DNA from: Tepidamorphus sp. | GTDB lineage: Bacteria > Pseudomonadota > Alphaproteobacteria > Rhizobiales > Tepidamorphaceae | Reading direction: 5' to 3' | Length of the DNA stretch: 64,000 nt | NCBI GenBank assembly: GCA_028280885.1 | Contig: JANQKY010000007.1 | Coordinates: 62,001-126,000 of the forward strand | Shown here: positions 43,734-52,241 of the stretch, piece by piece | Layout of the letters: each line of letters begins with the position of its first letter | Position numbering within the stretch: the stretch's first letter is position 1 | Made by a program: the position numbers and the translations under genes | The notes under the pieces: generated by a model | Database searches by the model: none | Seen by the model: only the letters and a program-made list of their open reading frames with translations | Told to the model about the DNA's origin: nothing

Positions 43734-44777
43734 TCACTTCGCCTTGACCACCGGATAGAGCCCCTGCGGCCGCCACATCAGGACGATCACCATCAGCGCG
43801 ATCGTCGAGACAAGCGAGGCCTTGGGCATCAGGAAGGCGACGTAGTTGGACAACAGGCCAACGAGCAGCGCGCCGATGAAACAGCCCTCGACCGAGCCGA
43901 GCCCGCCGATGATCACGACGATGAAGATCAGCACCATGATCTCCGAGCCCATATGGGCGGTGATCGTCTCCTGATAGAGCCCCCACATCACGCCGCCGAG
44001 GCCGGCGAGCGCCGAGCCGACGATGAAGACGGCCAGGAACAGCCGCCGGATCCGGTAGCCGAGCGCCTCGACCATCTCGCCGTTTTCCACGCCGGCGCGC
44101 ACCAGAAGGCCGATCTTGGTGCGGTTCAAGACGAGCCGCATGGCGATGAACAGGGCAAGGCCGATCACCACGGCAACCAGCCGGTATTTCTCGATCGCCG
44201 CCTCGCCGATCACCACCGAGCCACGCAGCGTCTCGGGCCGGGCCAGGTGGATCTCGTCCGGTCCCCAGAGCATGACGATCACCTGCTGGGCGATGATCAG
44301 CCCGCCCATCGTCACCAGGATCTGCTTCAGATGCTGGCCGTAGACCGGCTTGACGATGAAACGCTCGAACACGTAACCGGCGCCGCCTGAGAGCAGCATC
44401 GCGGCAATGATCGCCGGGATCAGCGCGGCGAGATTAAGGAGCACGGATGGCTCGTCCGTCCAGCCGATCAGGTAACCAAGCACCGTGAAGCCGACGAAGG
44501 CGCCGACGGCGATGAAGGCGCCGTGGCCGAAATTGATCACGTCCATCAGGCCGAAGACCAGCGTCAGGCCCGAGGCCATGATGAAGATCATCATGCCCAT
44601 CGCCAGCCCCGCCGCCGTCAGCGTGATCCAGGTCGACGGCGAGCCGATCGCCGCGAAACCGATGACGGCAAGCGCCGGCACCAGCAACAGCGGCGCCAGC
44701 TCTCCCAGCCGGTCCACAAGGCCGGTCTCGACGATCTTCGGCGCGATGGTCGTTTCGTTTTCCGACATTTTGCTCAC
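43734..44777 (-). CDS. livH: ABC permease, LivH type (second Liv operon)
   Basis: 347 residues: a ~40-residue lead, then eight or more membrane helices with FGLMDVINFGHGAFIAVGAF, LRGSVVIGEAAIEKYR and IIGGLGSVEGCFIGALLVG. The start is GTG (GTGA overlapping the LivF stop) with GGAGG 7 bases before it; an ATG three codons later is the alternative. Pairs with LivM to form the channel. Confidence 0.92.
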   Translation of the reverse strand: MSKMSENETTIAPKIVETGLVDRLGELAPLLLVPALAVIGFAAIGSPSTWITLTAAGLAMGMMIFIMASGLTLVFGLMDVINFGHGAFIAVGAFVGFTVLGYLIGWTDEPSVLLNLAALIPAIIAAMLLSGGAGYVFERFIVKPVYGQHLKQILVTMGGLIIAQQVIVMLWGPDEIHLARPETLRGSVVIGEAAIEKYRLVAVVIGLALFIAMRLVLNRTKIGLLVRAGVENGEMVEALGYRIRRLFLAVFIVGSALAGLGGVMWGLYQETITAHMGSEIMVLIFIVVIIGGLGSVEGCFIGALLVGLLSNYVAFLMPKASLVSTIALMVIVLMWRPQGLYPVVKAK

Positions 44778-45499
44778 TGATGCGCCTCCAGGCTCAGTCC
44801 CATCAGGCGTTCCTGCAGGTCCGGATCGGCGGCAAGCTCGGCCATTGCGCCGGAGTGGACGATCCGCCCGTCATCCATCACCGAAACGGACTGCCCGACG
44901 CTTTTGGCCATCGAGAAATTCTGCTCGACCAGCAGGATCGTCGTGTCGGTCTTGGCGAGTTCGGCAAGCGCCGCCGTCATCGCCTTGATGATCGCCGGCG
45001 CAAGCCCCTTGGTCGGCTCGTCGATCAGGATCAGCCGGCGCGGCTCGATCACCGCGCGGGCGACCGACAGCATCTGCTTCTGGCCGCCGGACAGGTTGCC
45101 CGCCGGCATCGACCAGAAGGTCTTCAGCGGCGGAAACAGCGAGAAGATCCAGTCGACCCGCGCATCGTCCATCGGCCCGCTGCTGGCCGCCAGAACCATG
45201 TTCTCGCGCACCGTCAGGTCGGTGAAGATGCCCATGCTTTCGGGCACATAGGCGATGCCGAGCCGGGCGATCGCCGGCGTGTCGAGCCCGGTGATGTCGG
45301 TGCCGTCGAAGCGGATCCGGCCCGACGAGGCCGACCAAAGGCCCATGATCGTACGAAGCGTCGTCGTCTTGCCGGCACCGTTGCGCCCGAGCATGACGGC
45401 GACGCCGCCGGCGGGAACGGCAAGGTCGACCCCCTGCAGGATGTGATACTGGGCGATATGGGTGTGCACGCCCTGAAGCGTCAGCAGCGGCTCAGGCAT
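44774..45499 (-). CDS. livF: ABC ATPase, LivF type (second Liv operon)
   Basis: 241 residues with Walker A GRNGAGKTT, signature LSGGQKQMLSVAR and Walker B LILIDEPTKGLAP. It overlaps the LivG-type gene by 8 bp and livH by 4 bp, indicating one transcript and coupled translation. Confidence 0.94.
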   Translation of the reverse strand: MPEPLLTLQGVHTHIAQYHILQGVDLAVPAGGVAVMLGRNGAGKTTTLRTIMGLWSASSGRIRFDGTDITGLDTPAIARLGIAYVPESMGIFTDLTVRENMVLAASSGPMDDARVDWIFSLFPPLKTFWSMPAGNLSGGQKQMLSVARAVIEPRRLILIDEPTKGLAPAIIKAMTAALAELAKTDTTILLVEQNFSMAKSVGQSVSVMDDGRIVHSGAMAELAADPDLQERLMGLSLEAHQ

Positions 45500-46268
45500 C
45501 TTCGCGCTCCGCCTCGACCCCGAGATAAGCCTCCTGGACGACCGGCGAGGCGATCACCGCCTGCGGCTCGCCGTCGGCGACCAGGGCGCCGTTGTGCAGC
45601 ACGATGATCCGGTCGGCGAGCGAGCGGATCACGTCCATCTTGTGCTCGACCAGCAGGATCGTCCGGTCCCTGTCGGCCTTCAATTCCCGGATCAGGTCGA
45701 GGATGACCGGCACCTCGTCGACGCTCATGCCCGCGGTCGGCTCGTCGAACATCAGCACCTGCGCCTTAAGCGCGATCAAAAGCGCCACCTCGAGCTTGCG
45801 CTGGTCGCCATGCGGCAGGGCGGCGACCGTGCGGTCGGCGTCATCAAGCAGCCGCACTTCGGCGAGCACATGCTCGGCCCGTTCGATCAGCTCGATATGG
45901 CTTTCGGCCCGCGAGAACAGGTCGTAGCGCCGGCCGGACCGGTTCTGGACGACGAGGCGGACATTCTCGCGCACGCTCAGATTGGGAAACAGGTTGGTGA
46001 GCTGGAAAGCCCGGCCGATGCCCCGGTCGCAGCGTTCGGGCACCGGCATCCGGGTGATGTCCTCGCCGTTCAGCCGGACGCGGCCGGCGCTTGCCCGCAA
46101 CTGGCCGGAGATCAGGTTGAAATAGGTTGTCTTGCCAGCGCCGTTCGGCCCGACGATCGCCGTCAGCGTGCCGCGGTGAAAGGCGCTCGACACCTGGTCG
46201 ACGGCGACATGGCCGCCGAAGCGGATCGTCAGCGCCTCCGTTTCAAGGACTGGATGTTCCTGTGTCAT
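45492..46268 (-). CDS. livG: ABC ATPase, LivG type (second Liv operon)
   Basis: 258 residues with Walker A GPNGAGKTT, the LivG-type signature LPHGDQRKLEVALLI and Walker B VLMFDEPTAGM. First gene after the binding protein, from which it is separated by ~216 bp of hairpin-forming sequence. Forms the heterodimeric ATPase with the LivF-type protein. Confidence 0.94.
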   Translation of the reverse strand: MTQEHPVLETEALTIRFGGHVAVDQVSSAFHRGTLTAIVGPNGAGKTTYFNLISGQLRASAGRVRLNGEDITRMPVPERCDRGIGRAFQLTNLFPNLSVRENVRLVVQNRSGRRYDLFSRAESHIELIERAEHVLAEVRLLDDADRTVAALPHGDQRKLEVALLIALKAQVLMFDEPTAGMSVDEVPVILDLIRELKADRDRTILLVEHKMDVIRSLADRIIVLHNGALVADGEPQAVIASPVVQEAYLGVEAEREDA

Positions 46269-46333
46269 CGACCGATCCGCTCACAAGCGAATTTGAACCC
46301 TGCGACTGGAGAAACCCGCGATTGGGGAAATCC

Positions 46334-46435
46334 GGCGGGAAGATCCCGCCTTCGCAAAGACACGCCGGGCGTGTCGCCACCGAACGCGGCGGTTGGGGGT
46401 CCGCCCGTTCCTGGCCGGTCGTCGCGAAGGCGGGA
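46334..46435. terminator. Nested, mutually exclusive stems between binding-protein and LivG genes
   Basis: TCCCGCC (46344-46350) can pair with GGCGGGA at 46334-46340 in a tight hairpin, or as part of a 12-bp perfect stem (46344-46355 with 46424-46435) that encloses another hairpin GACACGCC/GGCGTGTC (46359-46375). This lies in the leftward transcript, so it may reduce readthrough from the binding-protein gene to the ATPase genes. Confidence 0.5.
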
Positions 46436-46484
46436 AGGTGTCGGCGGCGGACTATTGTCGACGTCCACCGCCGCCGATCGGTAT

Positions 46485-47681
46485 CTAGCCGCCGTTGCGG
46501 ACCGGGATGTCCATGTCCTCGATCGTCAGTTCGCGGACCAGTTCCGGGATGCCCCATTCGACGTCCGGATCGACCCGGATCTTGAAGTGATACATCGGCT
46601 GCAGCGCCTGATGGTCCTCCGGCCGGAACTTCATCGTGCCCTTGGGCGTGTCGAATTCCATGCCCTTCATCGTCGCGATCAGGTCTTCGGTGTCCGTCGA
46701 GCCGGCTTGCTTGAGCGCCTCGACCAGCGCGATGCCGGCCGCCATGCCGCCGGCGGTGAAGAAGTCCGGCGGCGCGTCGAAGCGGGCCTGATGCTCCTTG
46801 ACCAGCCAGTCGTTGACCGGGTTGTCCGGGATGTCGTGATAGTAATAGGTCGCGCCTTCCATGCCGGGCAGGGCCTTGTAGGCCTTCATCGCCGCCAGGA
46901 TATTGCCGCCCGTGGCGATCTCGACGCCGAAGCGATCGGGATCCATCGCCTTGATCTTGCCGATCGGATTGTTGCCGCCGGCCCAGATCACGAACAGGAA
47001 CTTGCGGCCGTCCTCGTCTTTCAGCGCATCGAAGATCCGCTGGGCGCTTGCCGTGAAGTCCTGGGTGTCGGTCGGCACATATTCCTCGAAGACGAGTTCG
47101 GCGCCGGTGCCGTCGAGCGCGTCCCTGAAGGCTGCGACGCCGTCGCGGCCGAAGGCGTAGTCCTGGGCGAGCGTGGCGATCTTGACGCCGGGCTTGCCCA
47201 GCGCGACGGCGTTCGCGACCGCGTCCTGCGAGGAGTTGCGGCCGGTGCGGAAGACGTAGCGGTTCCAGTTGTCGCCGGTGATCGAATCGGCCACCGCCGG
47301 CTCGACCAGCAGGATGCGCTCGTATTCCTCGGCGACCGGCAGCATCGCCAGCGCCACGCCCGACGAGACCGGCCCGACCGCGATCACCGCGTCGTCGTCG
47401 CCGAAGGCTTCGGCCAGCGCCGCCTTGCCGATATCGGGCTTGAGCTGCGTGTCCTTCTCGATGACGACGATTTTGTTGCCGTCGATCTCCATCGTCCCGT
47501 CGGTGGCGTATTCGAGCCCCATCATCAGGCCGGTATGCGACTGCTTGGCGTAGGCCTCGAACGGCCCGGTCTTGCCGTAGACATGGGCGATGACGATGTC
47601 CTCGGCCTGCGCGGCGAACACGCCGCCAAGGGCCGTTGCCGCAAAGGCGGCAAGCCCCAATGTCGATCCGAATATCCGCAT
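46485..47681 (-). CDS. ABC substrate-binding protein, Leu/Ile/Val family (second Liv operon)
   Basis: 398 residues with a signal peptide (~1-26, FAAQA-ED) and the type 1 binding fold (DIVIAHVYGKTGPFEAYAKQSHTGLMMGLEYATDG, GPVSSGVALAMLP). First gene of the operon to 41226; the sequence fits aromatic or carboxylate-binding members better than the amide type seen in the DMFase locus. A TetR-operator-like site lies about 190 bp upstream. Confidence 0.9.
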   Translation of the reverse strand: MRIFGSTLGLAAFAATALGGVFAAQAEDIVIAHVYGKTGPFEAYAKQSHTGLMMGLEYATDGTMEIDGNKIVVIEKDTQLKPDIGKAALAEAFGDDDAVIAVGPVSSGVALAMLPVAEEYERILLVEPAVADSITGDNWNRYVFRTGRNSSQDAVANAVALGKPGVKIATLAQDYAFGRDGVAAFRDALDGTGAELVFEEYVPTDTQDFTASAQRIFDALKDEDGRKFLFVIWAGGNNPIGKIKAMDPDRFGVEIATGGNILAAMKAYKALPGMEGATYYYHDIPDNPVNDWLVKEHQARFDAPPDFFTAGGMAAGIALVEALKQAGSTDTEDLIATMKGMEFDTPKGTMKFRPEDHQALQPMYHFKIRVDPDVEWGIPELVRELTIEDMDIPVRNGG

Positions 47682-48082
47682 TCTGTGTCCTCCCGATTGC
47701 GGTTCCTGCGCGCGACCGGGCGATCCCGGCCCCTGATTTCAGCGATCCTGTCTTCCCGCTCCTGCTTGTCCGACGGCTGTTCTTGTCGCCGCTTTCGTTG
47801 ACGCCAACCGGTGCCCGTCTCCGAGACGATTGGCGGGCGTGCGACGTCGGCATCTGATTTAGCAAGATATGAAACATGAATCAGTCGTCATGTCAATGCG
47901 TGTGGCGCCCCGTTGCCGGTGCTGGCTCGGCGAGAGGGGCCGGGGCTACGCCAGCGAGGAAGGCGTTTCGGAGTGAACTTGGCTGATATGTGCCGGGTTT
48001 ACCTGCGTCACGTCCGGGACTGGGTGGTCGGCTGCAGGTTCGACAGCGCCTTCGGCGCTTTCGAAGCCGCTTCGCGGCACGC
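47682..48082. other. Promoter region of second Liv operon
   Basis: No gene is supported. It holds the leader of the leftward Liv operon and the 3' side of the following TetR gene. The only recognised motif is the operator-like 47869-47883. Confidence 0.5.
47869..47883. promoter_or_regulatory. Copy of the 35352-type TetR operator half
   Basis: ATGAAACATGAATCA matches 13 of 15 bases of ATGAAACATGGTTCA at 35355-35369, and a degenerate right half (GTCGTCAT) follows. It suggests that the TetR protein encoded at 35405-35998 also controls this Liv operon. Confidence 0.5.
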
Positions 48083-48748
48083 TCAGACGGACAGATCGAT
48101 CCCGAGCCGCGCGCCGATCATCTCCCGCGCGATTCCTTCGGCATCGCTGCTGCCGAACGCGCTCGCGTCGAGGCCGTGCTCCAGCCAGAGCCCGTCGAGC
48201 AGCGCGCTGATCCCGATCGCCAGCGCCTCGACCTCGCCGTCATCGGCCACCCGTCCTTTCGCCTCCAGGACGGGGCCGACAAGCGAGACGACCAGAACGC
48301 GATACCGCGCATAGGTTTCGGCGTGAATACGCCGGACGGCCGGATCGCTCAGCACGAACGACCAGTAGCCGACCCACAGCTTCAGTTGCGCCGGCTCGAA
48401 GCTCGGCGGGCGGAACGAGGTCGCCAGGAAGGCCGACAGCCGGGCGACCGGATCGGCGCCCGCCGCCTCCACCACCTCGACGACATGGCGATGCAGCCGG
48501 TCGCTCATTTCGCGATAGGCCGCCGCGATCAGCGCATCCTTGCCGGTGAAATAATGGGTCAGCAGGCCGGGCACCACGCCGGCATAGTCGGCGATGCGGC
48601 GCACCGTCGTGCCCTGATGGCCGTGATCGGCCATGCAGGCGAGCGTCGCCTCGATGAAATCGGCGCGCCGGTCCTTCCCCGGCCCGCCGGTCTCCCGGTC
48701 GTCCGCCCCGCGATGTTCGGCCCCGCCATGTTCGGCCCCGATTGCCAT
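48083..48748 (-). CDS. TetR-family regulator, BetI-like
   Basis: About 221 residues: HTH at ~30-80 (DFIEATLACMADHGHQGTTVRRIADYAGVVPGLLTHYFTGK) and a BetI-type C-terminal domain (LKLWVGYWSFVLSDPAVRRIHAETYARYR). A GTG at 48790 would add 14 residues but has no ribosome site; ATG 48748 follows GGGATCGGGG. The codons for MFG-type GC-rich repeats lie next to the start. Divergent from the dioxygenase gene; probably reads the TTTGTAC-N4-GTACAAA site between them. Confidence 0.82.
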   Translation of the reverse strand: MAIGAEHGGAEHRGADDRETGGPGKDRRADFIEATLACMADHGHQGTTVRRIADYAGVVPGLLTHYFTGKDALIAAAYREMSDRLHRHVVEVVEAAGADPVARLSAFLATSFRPPSFEPAQLKLWVGYWSFVLSDPAVRRIHAETYARYRVLVVSLVGPVLEAKGRVADDGEVEALAIGISALLDGLWLEHGLDASAFGSSDAEGIAREMIGARLGIDLSV

Positions 48749-48835
48749 TCCCCGATCCCAAACCGTCGTCCCAGCCGACAAACCTAGCACGTTTTACAGA
48801 TCGGGGTTGACCCGGATATCGGCCCCCAGGTAGAT

Positions 48836-48853
48836 TTTGTACAAACGTACAAA
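48836..48853. promoter_or_regulatory. TetR/BetI-type operator, first copy
   Basis: TTTGTAC-AAAC-GTACAAA is a perfect palindrome with 7-bp arms in the divergent promoter between the TetR and dioxygenase genes. A near copy lies at 50186-50201. Confidence 0.7.
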
Positions 48854-48975
48854 GCAATCGGGCGAACGGCAGTCAAGGCCATTTCGGCGGACTCGCTCTG
48901 ACGCAAATCTGCCCGCGACCTTCGCCCTGAAAGAGAACACCCAAAGAGAACACCGCAAGAGATCAAGGACCCGTC

Positions 48976-50106
48976 ATGACGCAACGCATTCTCTCCGCCG
49001 ACGCCGGCGCCGACGCCCTCACCCTTCAGTGGCAGGACGGATCGCGGGATGCCTTTCCCTGGACCTGGCTTCGCGACCACGGCGAGGACGAGGCAAGCCT
49101 CGACCCCGATACGCTGCAGCGCCGCGTCGATACCTTCGCGATTCCCGCCGATCTCACGGGCGGAACCGCGACGCTCGCCGATGACGGGGCGACGCTGACG
49201 ATCGACTGGCCCGATGGTGCCCCGGCCTCCACGCTGTCGGCCGAGAGGCTCGCAGCCTGCGCCGGCCGCATACCGCATGAAGGTCATCTCGACCGGGCCG
49301 GCACGCCGATCCTGTGGTCGGCCGGCGCCATGCCCAACGCCCTGCCAAGCGTTGCCTTCGATGCCATTTCCGGTGGCGAGGCCGGCCTTGCCGACTGGCT
49401 GCGCAACATTCACGTCTACGGCTTTTCCGTCGTCACCGGCGTGCCGGCGAGCGAAGCGGGCACGGTCGAGCTGGCAAAGCGCATCGCGCCGGCCAAGCAC
49501 ACGATCTTCGGCGACTACTGGCTGCTGTCCGCCGAACTCACCGACCATGGCGACACGGCCTATTCGACCCAGTATCTGGAGCCGCATACCGACTCCACCT
49601 ACTACGACGACGCCCCCGGCTTGCAGATGTTCAACTGCCTGGAATTCGACGGCAAGGGCGGCGAGAGCGTCGTGGTCGACGGCTTCGCGATCGCCGAGAA
49701 GATGCGCGCCGAGACGCCGGAGCATTTCGAGACCCTCACGCGCGTCATCGTGCCGGGCCGCTATCTGGAGCCAGGTGTGCATCTGCGCGCCGAGCGCCCG
49801 CCCTTCCGGCTCGACCGAACCGGCCGGCTCGTCCAAGTGACCTTCAACAACTACGACCGGGCGCCGTTCCTGCTGCCGGCGGATGAGCTGTCGGCCTTCT
49901 ATGCCGCCTATGGCGAATTCCATCGCCATGCCTGCGACCAGGAGAACTGGCTCAAGATTCCGCTTCGCCCCGGCATGGCGCTGATCTTCGACAACTGGCG
50001 CTGCCTGCATGGCCGCATGGGCTATGTCGGCAAGCGGGTCTTCTATGGCTGCTATCACGACCGCGCCGATTTCGAGAGCCGCCTGCGCACGGTCGCGGCG
50101 GCCTGA
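48976..50106 (+). CDS. Trimethyllysine/gamma-butyrobetaine dioxygenase-like Fe(II)/2-oxoglutarate enzyme
   Basis: 376 residues: N-terminal GBBH-like domain (~1-100) and TauD domain. The iron triad is H204, D206 (LEPHTDSTYY) and H345 (WRCLHGR). FNNYDRAPF, IFDNWRCLHGR and FYGCYHDRADF resemble trimethyllysine hydroxylase most closely. The N-domain segment WLRDHGEDEASLDPDTLQR lacks the cysteines that bind zinc in BBOX-type enzymes. It probably hydroxylates a trimethylammonium amino acid in a betaine/carnitine-like catabolic route. Confidence 0.85.
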   Translation: MTQRILSADAGADALTLQWQDGSRDAFPWTWLRDHGEDEASLDPDTLQRRVDTFAIPADLTGGTATLADDGATLTIDWPDGAPASTLSAERLAACAGRIPHEGHLDRAGTPILWSAGAMPNALPSVAFDAISGGEAGLADWLRNIHVYGFSVVTGVPASEAGTVELAKRIAPAKHTIFGDYWLLSAELTDHGDTAYSTQYLEPHTDSTYYDDAPGLQMFNCLEFDGKGGESVVVDGFAIAEKMRAETPEHFETLTRVIVPGRYLEPGVHLRAERPPFRLDRTGRLVQVTFNNYDRAPFLLPADELSAFYAAYGEFHRHACDQENWLKIPLRPGMALIFDNWRCLHGRMGYVGKRVFYGCYHDRADFESRLRTVAAA

Positions 50107-50185
50107 CCGGCGCGCCCTGACCGGCGCGCATCGAGGGGCAGGAAGGCCGGGAGGGCACACACCGAACAGACGAGATGACAACCGG

Positions 50186-50201
50186 TGTACAATCGTGCAA
50201 A
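50186..50201. promoter_or_regulatory. TetR/BetI-type operator, second copy
   Basis: TGTACAATCGTGCAAA matches 14 of 16 bases of TGTACAAACGTACAAA at 48838-48853. It lies 71 bp before the binding-protein ATG, tying the ABC genes to the same regulator as the dioxygenase. Confidence 0.6.
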
Positions 50202-50271
50202 CATCCGCTCCAGAACGGATCGGGCCTAAGAGAGCCCGGTGGGGAAACGCAGTACGCCATAGGGGAACAAG

Positions 50272-51114
50272 ATGAAAAACCTGAAGCTCGCAGCCGCGAC
50301 GGCTGTCGCCGGACTGATCATCGCCGCGACCGGCCTGACGCCCGCCTCGGCCGGCGAGACGCTCGACCGCGTCATGAACAACAAGAAGATCGTGCTGTCC
50401 TCGGACGCCGCCTATCCGCCGCAATCCTTCCTCAACGACAACAACGAAATGGACGGCTTCGACGTCGACGTGGCCAGGGAAATCGCCAACCGGCTCGGTG
50501 TCGAACTCGACATCATCACGCCGGCCTGGGAGGTCATCACCGCGGGCAACTGGAACGGCCGCTGGGACATGTCGGTCGGCTCGATGACGCCGACCAAGGC
50601 GCGCGCCGAGGTGCTCGATTTTCCGGTCGTCTACTACTACACCCCGGCCGTCTTCGCCGTGCACACCGACAGCGACGCGAGCAGCATCGCCGACCTCAGC
50701 GGCAAGACCATCGGCGTCTGCGGCGGCTGTACCTATGAGGCCTATCTCAACAAGGATCTGGTGATCGACGCGGCCGGCACGCCGCCCTTCGAATACCAGG
50801 TCGACGCCGGCAACATCCGCTCCTACGAGACCGACACGAACGTCTTCGACGATCTGAAGCTCGGCGACGGGGCCCGTCTCGACGCGGTCCTGTCGGCCGA
50901 GCCGACGATCCGCGAGGCGATCAAGAACGGCTATCCGATGAAGATCGTCGGCGAGGCCGTGTTCTACGAGCCTCTCGCGGTGGCAACCGACAAGGGTGAT
51001 CCGGAATTCTCCAACAAGATCAAGGAGGTCGTCCAGTCGATGCATGACGACGGGACGCTGTCCAAGCTCTCGGAGAAGTGGTACGGCACCGACTACACCA
51101 AGCCGAAATCCTGA
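50272..51114 (+). CDS. ABC amino-acid-type substrate-binding protein
   Basis: 280 residues with a signal peptide (~1-26, TPASA-GE) and the SBP_bac_3 fold: KIVLSSDAAYPPQSFLNDNNEMDGFDVDVAREIANRLGVELDI, WDMSVGSMTPTKARAEVLDFP, and a CGGCTYEAYL segment with two cysteines. The aspartate in GFDVDVA and the arginine after TPTKA are the usual ligand contacts for the alpha-amino acid group. Probably binds trimethyllysine or a betaine-like amino acid. Confidence 0.88.
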   Translation: MKNLKLAAATAVAGLIIAATGLTPASAGETLDRVMNNKKIVLSSDAAYPPQSFLNDNNEMDGFDVDVAREIANRLGVELDIITPAWEVITAGNWNGRWDMSVGSMTPTKARAEVLDFPVVYYYTPAVFAVHTDSDASSIADLSGKTIGVCGGCTYEAYLNKDLVIDAAGTPPFEYQVDAGNIRSYETDTNVFDDLKLGDGARLDAVLSAEPTIREAIKNGYPMKIVGEAVFYEPLAVATDKGDPEFSNKIKEVVQSMHDDGTLSKLSEKWYGTDYTKPKS

Positions 51115-51123
51115 CCGGCGGAG

Positions 51124-51149
51124 CCGGCGCCATTCACCAATGGCGCCGG
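51124..51149. terminator. Hairpin after binding-protein gene
   Basis: CCGGCGCCATT (51124-51134) pairs perfectly with AATGGCGCCGG (51139-51149) around CACC, between the binding protein and permease genes. It may stabilise the upstream message or limit readthrough. Confidence 0.6.
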
Positions 51150-51161
51150 ACACACGGTTAG

Positions 51162-52124
51162 ATGGACAGTCTCACAACCCTTTTGGAGCGGCGGCCGGCC
51201 CGGTGGCTGCTCCTTGCCTTTATAAGCCTCCTCTTCTTCATGGCCGTCGACCTGCGCGGCAGCGCGCTGGGCGACCTTTTGCGCCCGGCGATCGGCGAGC
51301 CGGCCGAAAGCGGCCTCTACGGTCGCTTCGCCTGCGCGCTGGTGGTCACGGCGCTGTTGATGGTCAATTTCGCCATCGTCCTGCGCCTGCCGCGCCACCT
51401 TCAGGTGCTGGCGGTCTGGCTGGAGCTTCTGCTCCTGTTCCTTGCCTTCTTCTATTCCTTCGACCTGTCCTACGAGTTCATCGGCCGCAAGATCGGCTTC
51501 CTGATCACCCAGGGCGCGGTGACGACGATCTATATCTCGATGATCTCGATCGCGATCGCCAGCCTCATCGCCCTGTTCGCCGCGCTGGCGAAGATGTCGT
51601 CGAACCCGTTCCTGTTCGGCATCTCGACCTTCTACATCTCGTTCTTCCGCGGCCTGCCGCTCCTGATGCAGATCTACCTGATCTATATCGGCCTGCCAGC
51701 GCTGGGCTTCGTCATCGATCCGGTGCCCGCCGGCATCATCGCGCTGTCGGTCTGCTACGGCGCCTATATGGCCGAGATCTTCCGGGCCGGCATCCAGGGC
51801 GTCCCGAAGGGCCAGGCCGAGGCCGCCGCGGCGCTGGGCATCCGCCCCTTCCTGACCATGCGCAAGATCGTGCTGCCGCAGGCCATGAAGCTGATCGTGC
51901 CGCCGACCGGCAACCAGTTCATCGCCATGCTGAAGGATTCCTCGCTGGTCTCGGTCGTCGGCGTCTGGGAACTGACCTTCCTGGCCCGCACGCAGGGCCG
52001 GTCGGAATTCAAGCATCTGGAGATGCTGATCACCGCCTCGCTGATCTACTGGGCGCTGTCGATCGTCTTCGAGCTGATCCAGGCGCGCATCGAGGCCCAC
52101 TACGGGCGCGGCGACAAGCGCTGA
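51162..52124 (+). CDS. ABC polar-amino-acid-type permease
   Basis: 320 residues. An unusually long N-terminal region with two to three extra hydrophobic helices (~15-110) precedes the HisM/GlnP domain (SFFRGLPLLMQIYLIYIG, and the EAA loop EAAAALGIRPFLTMRKIVLPQAMK). No ATPase gene follows; the gene after it encodes PoxB, so the ATPase must come from elsewhere in the genome. Confidence 0.9.
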   Translation: MDSLTTLLERRPARWLLLAFISLLFFMAVDLRGSALGDLLRPAIGEPAESGLYGRFACALVVTALLMVNFAIVLRLPRHLQVLAVWLELLLLFLAFFYSFDLSYEFIGRKIGFLITQGAVTTIYISMISIAIASLIALFAALAKMSSNPFLFGISTFYISFFRGLPLLMQIYLIYIGLPALGFVIDPVPAGIIALSVCYGAYMAEIFRAGIQGVPKGQAEAAAALGIRPFLTMRKIVLPQAMKLIVPPTGNQFIAMLKDSSLVSVVGVWELTFLARTQGRSEFKHLEMLITASLIYWALSIVFELIQARIEAHYGRGDKR

Positions 52125-52241
52125 GCGGATGTGAGGCCGGACGGCGCCGCGCGCTTTGCACGCGGCGGCCTGCTATGCTTCCTTAACGATACGGTGCGAT
52201 GTAGGCTCGCGTCTCATAAGGAACGGCGAGGAAATCCGATC

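Noticed and set aside
45594..47801. 735-residue + strand frame across the Liv ATPase and binding-protein genes
   Set aside because: It spans two well-supported genes and their spacer with antisense-type composition and no domain.
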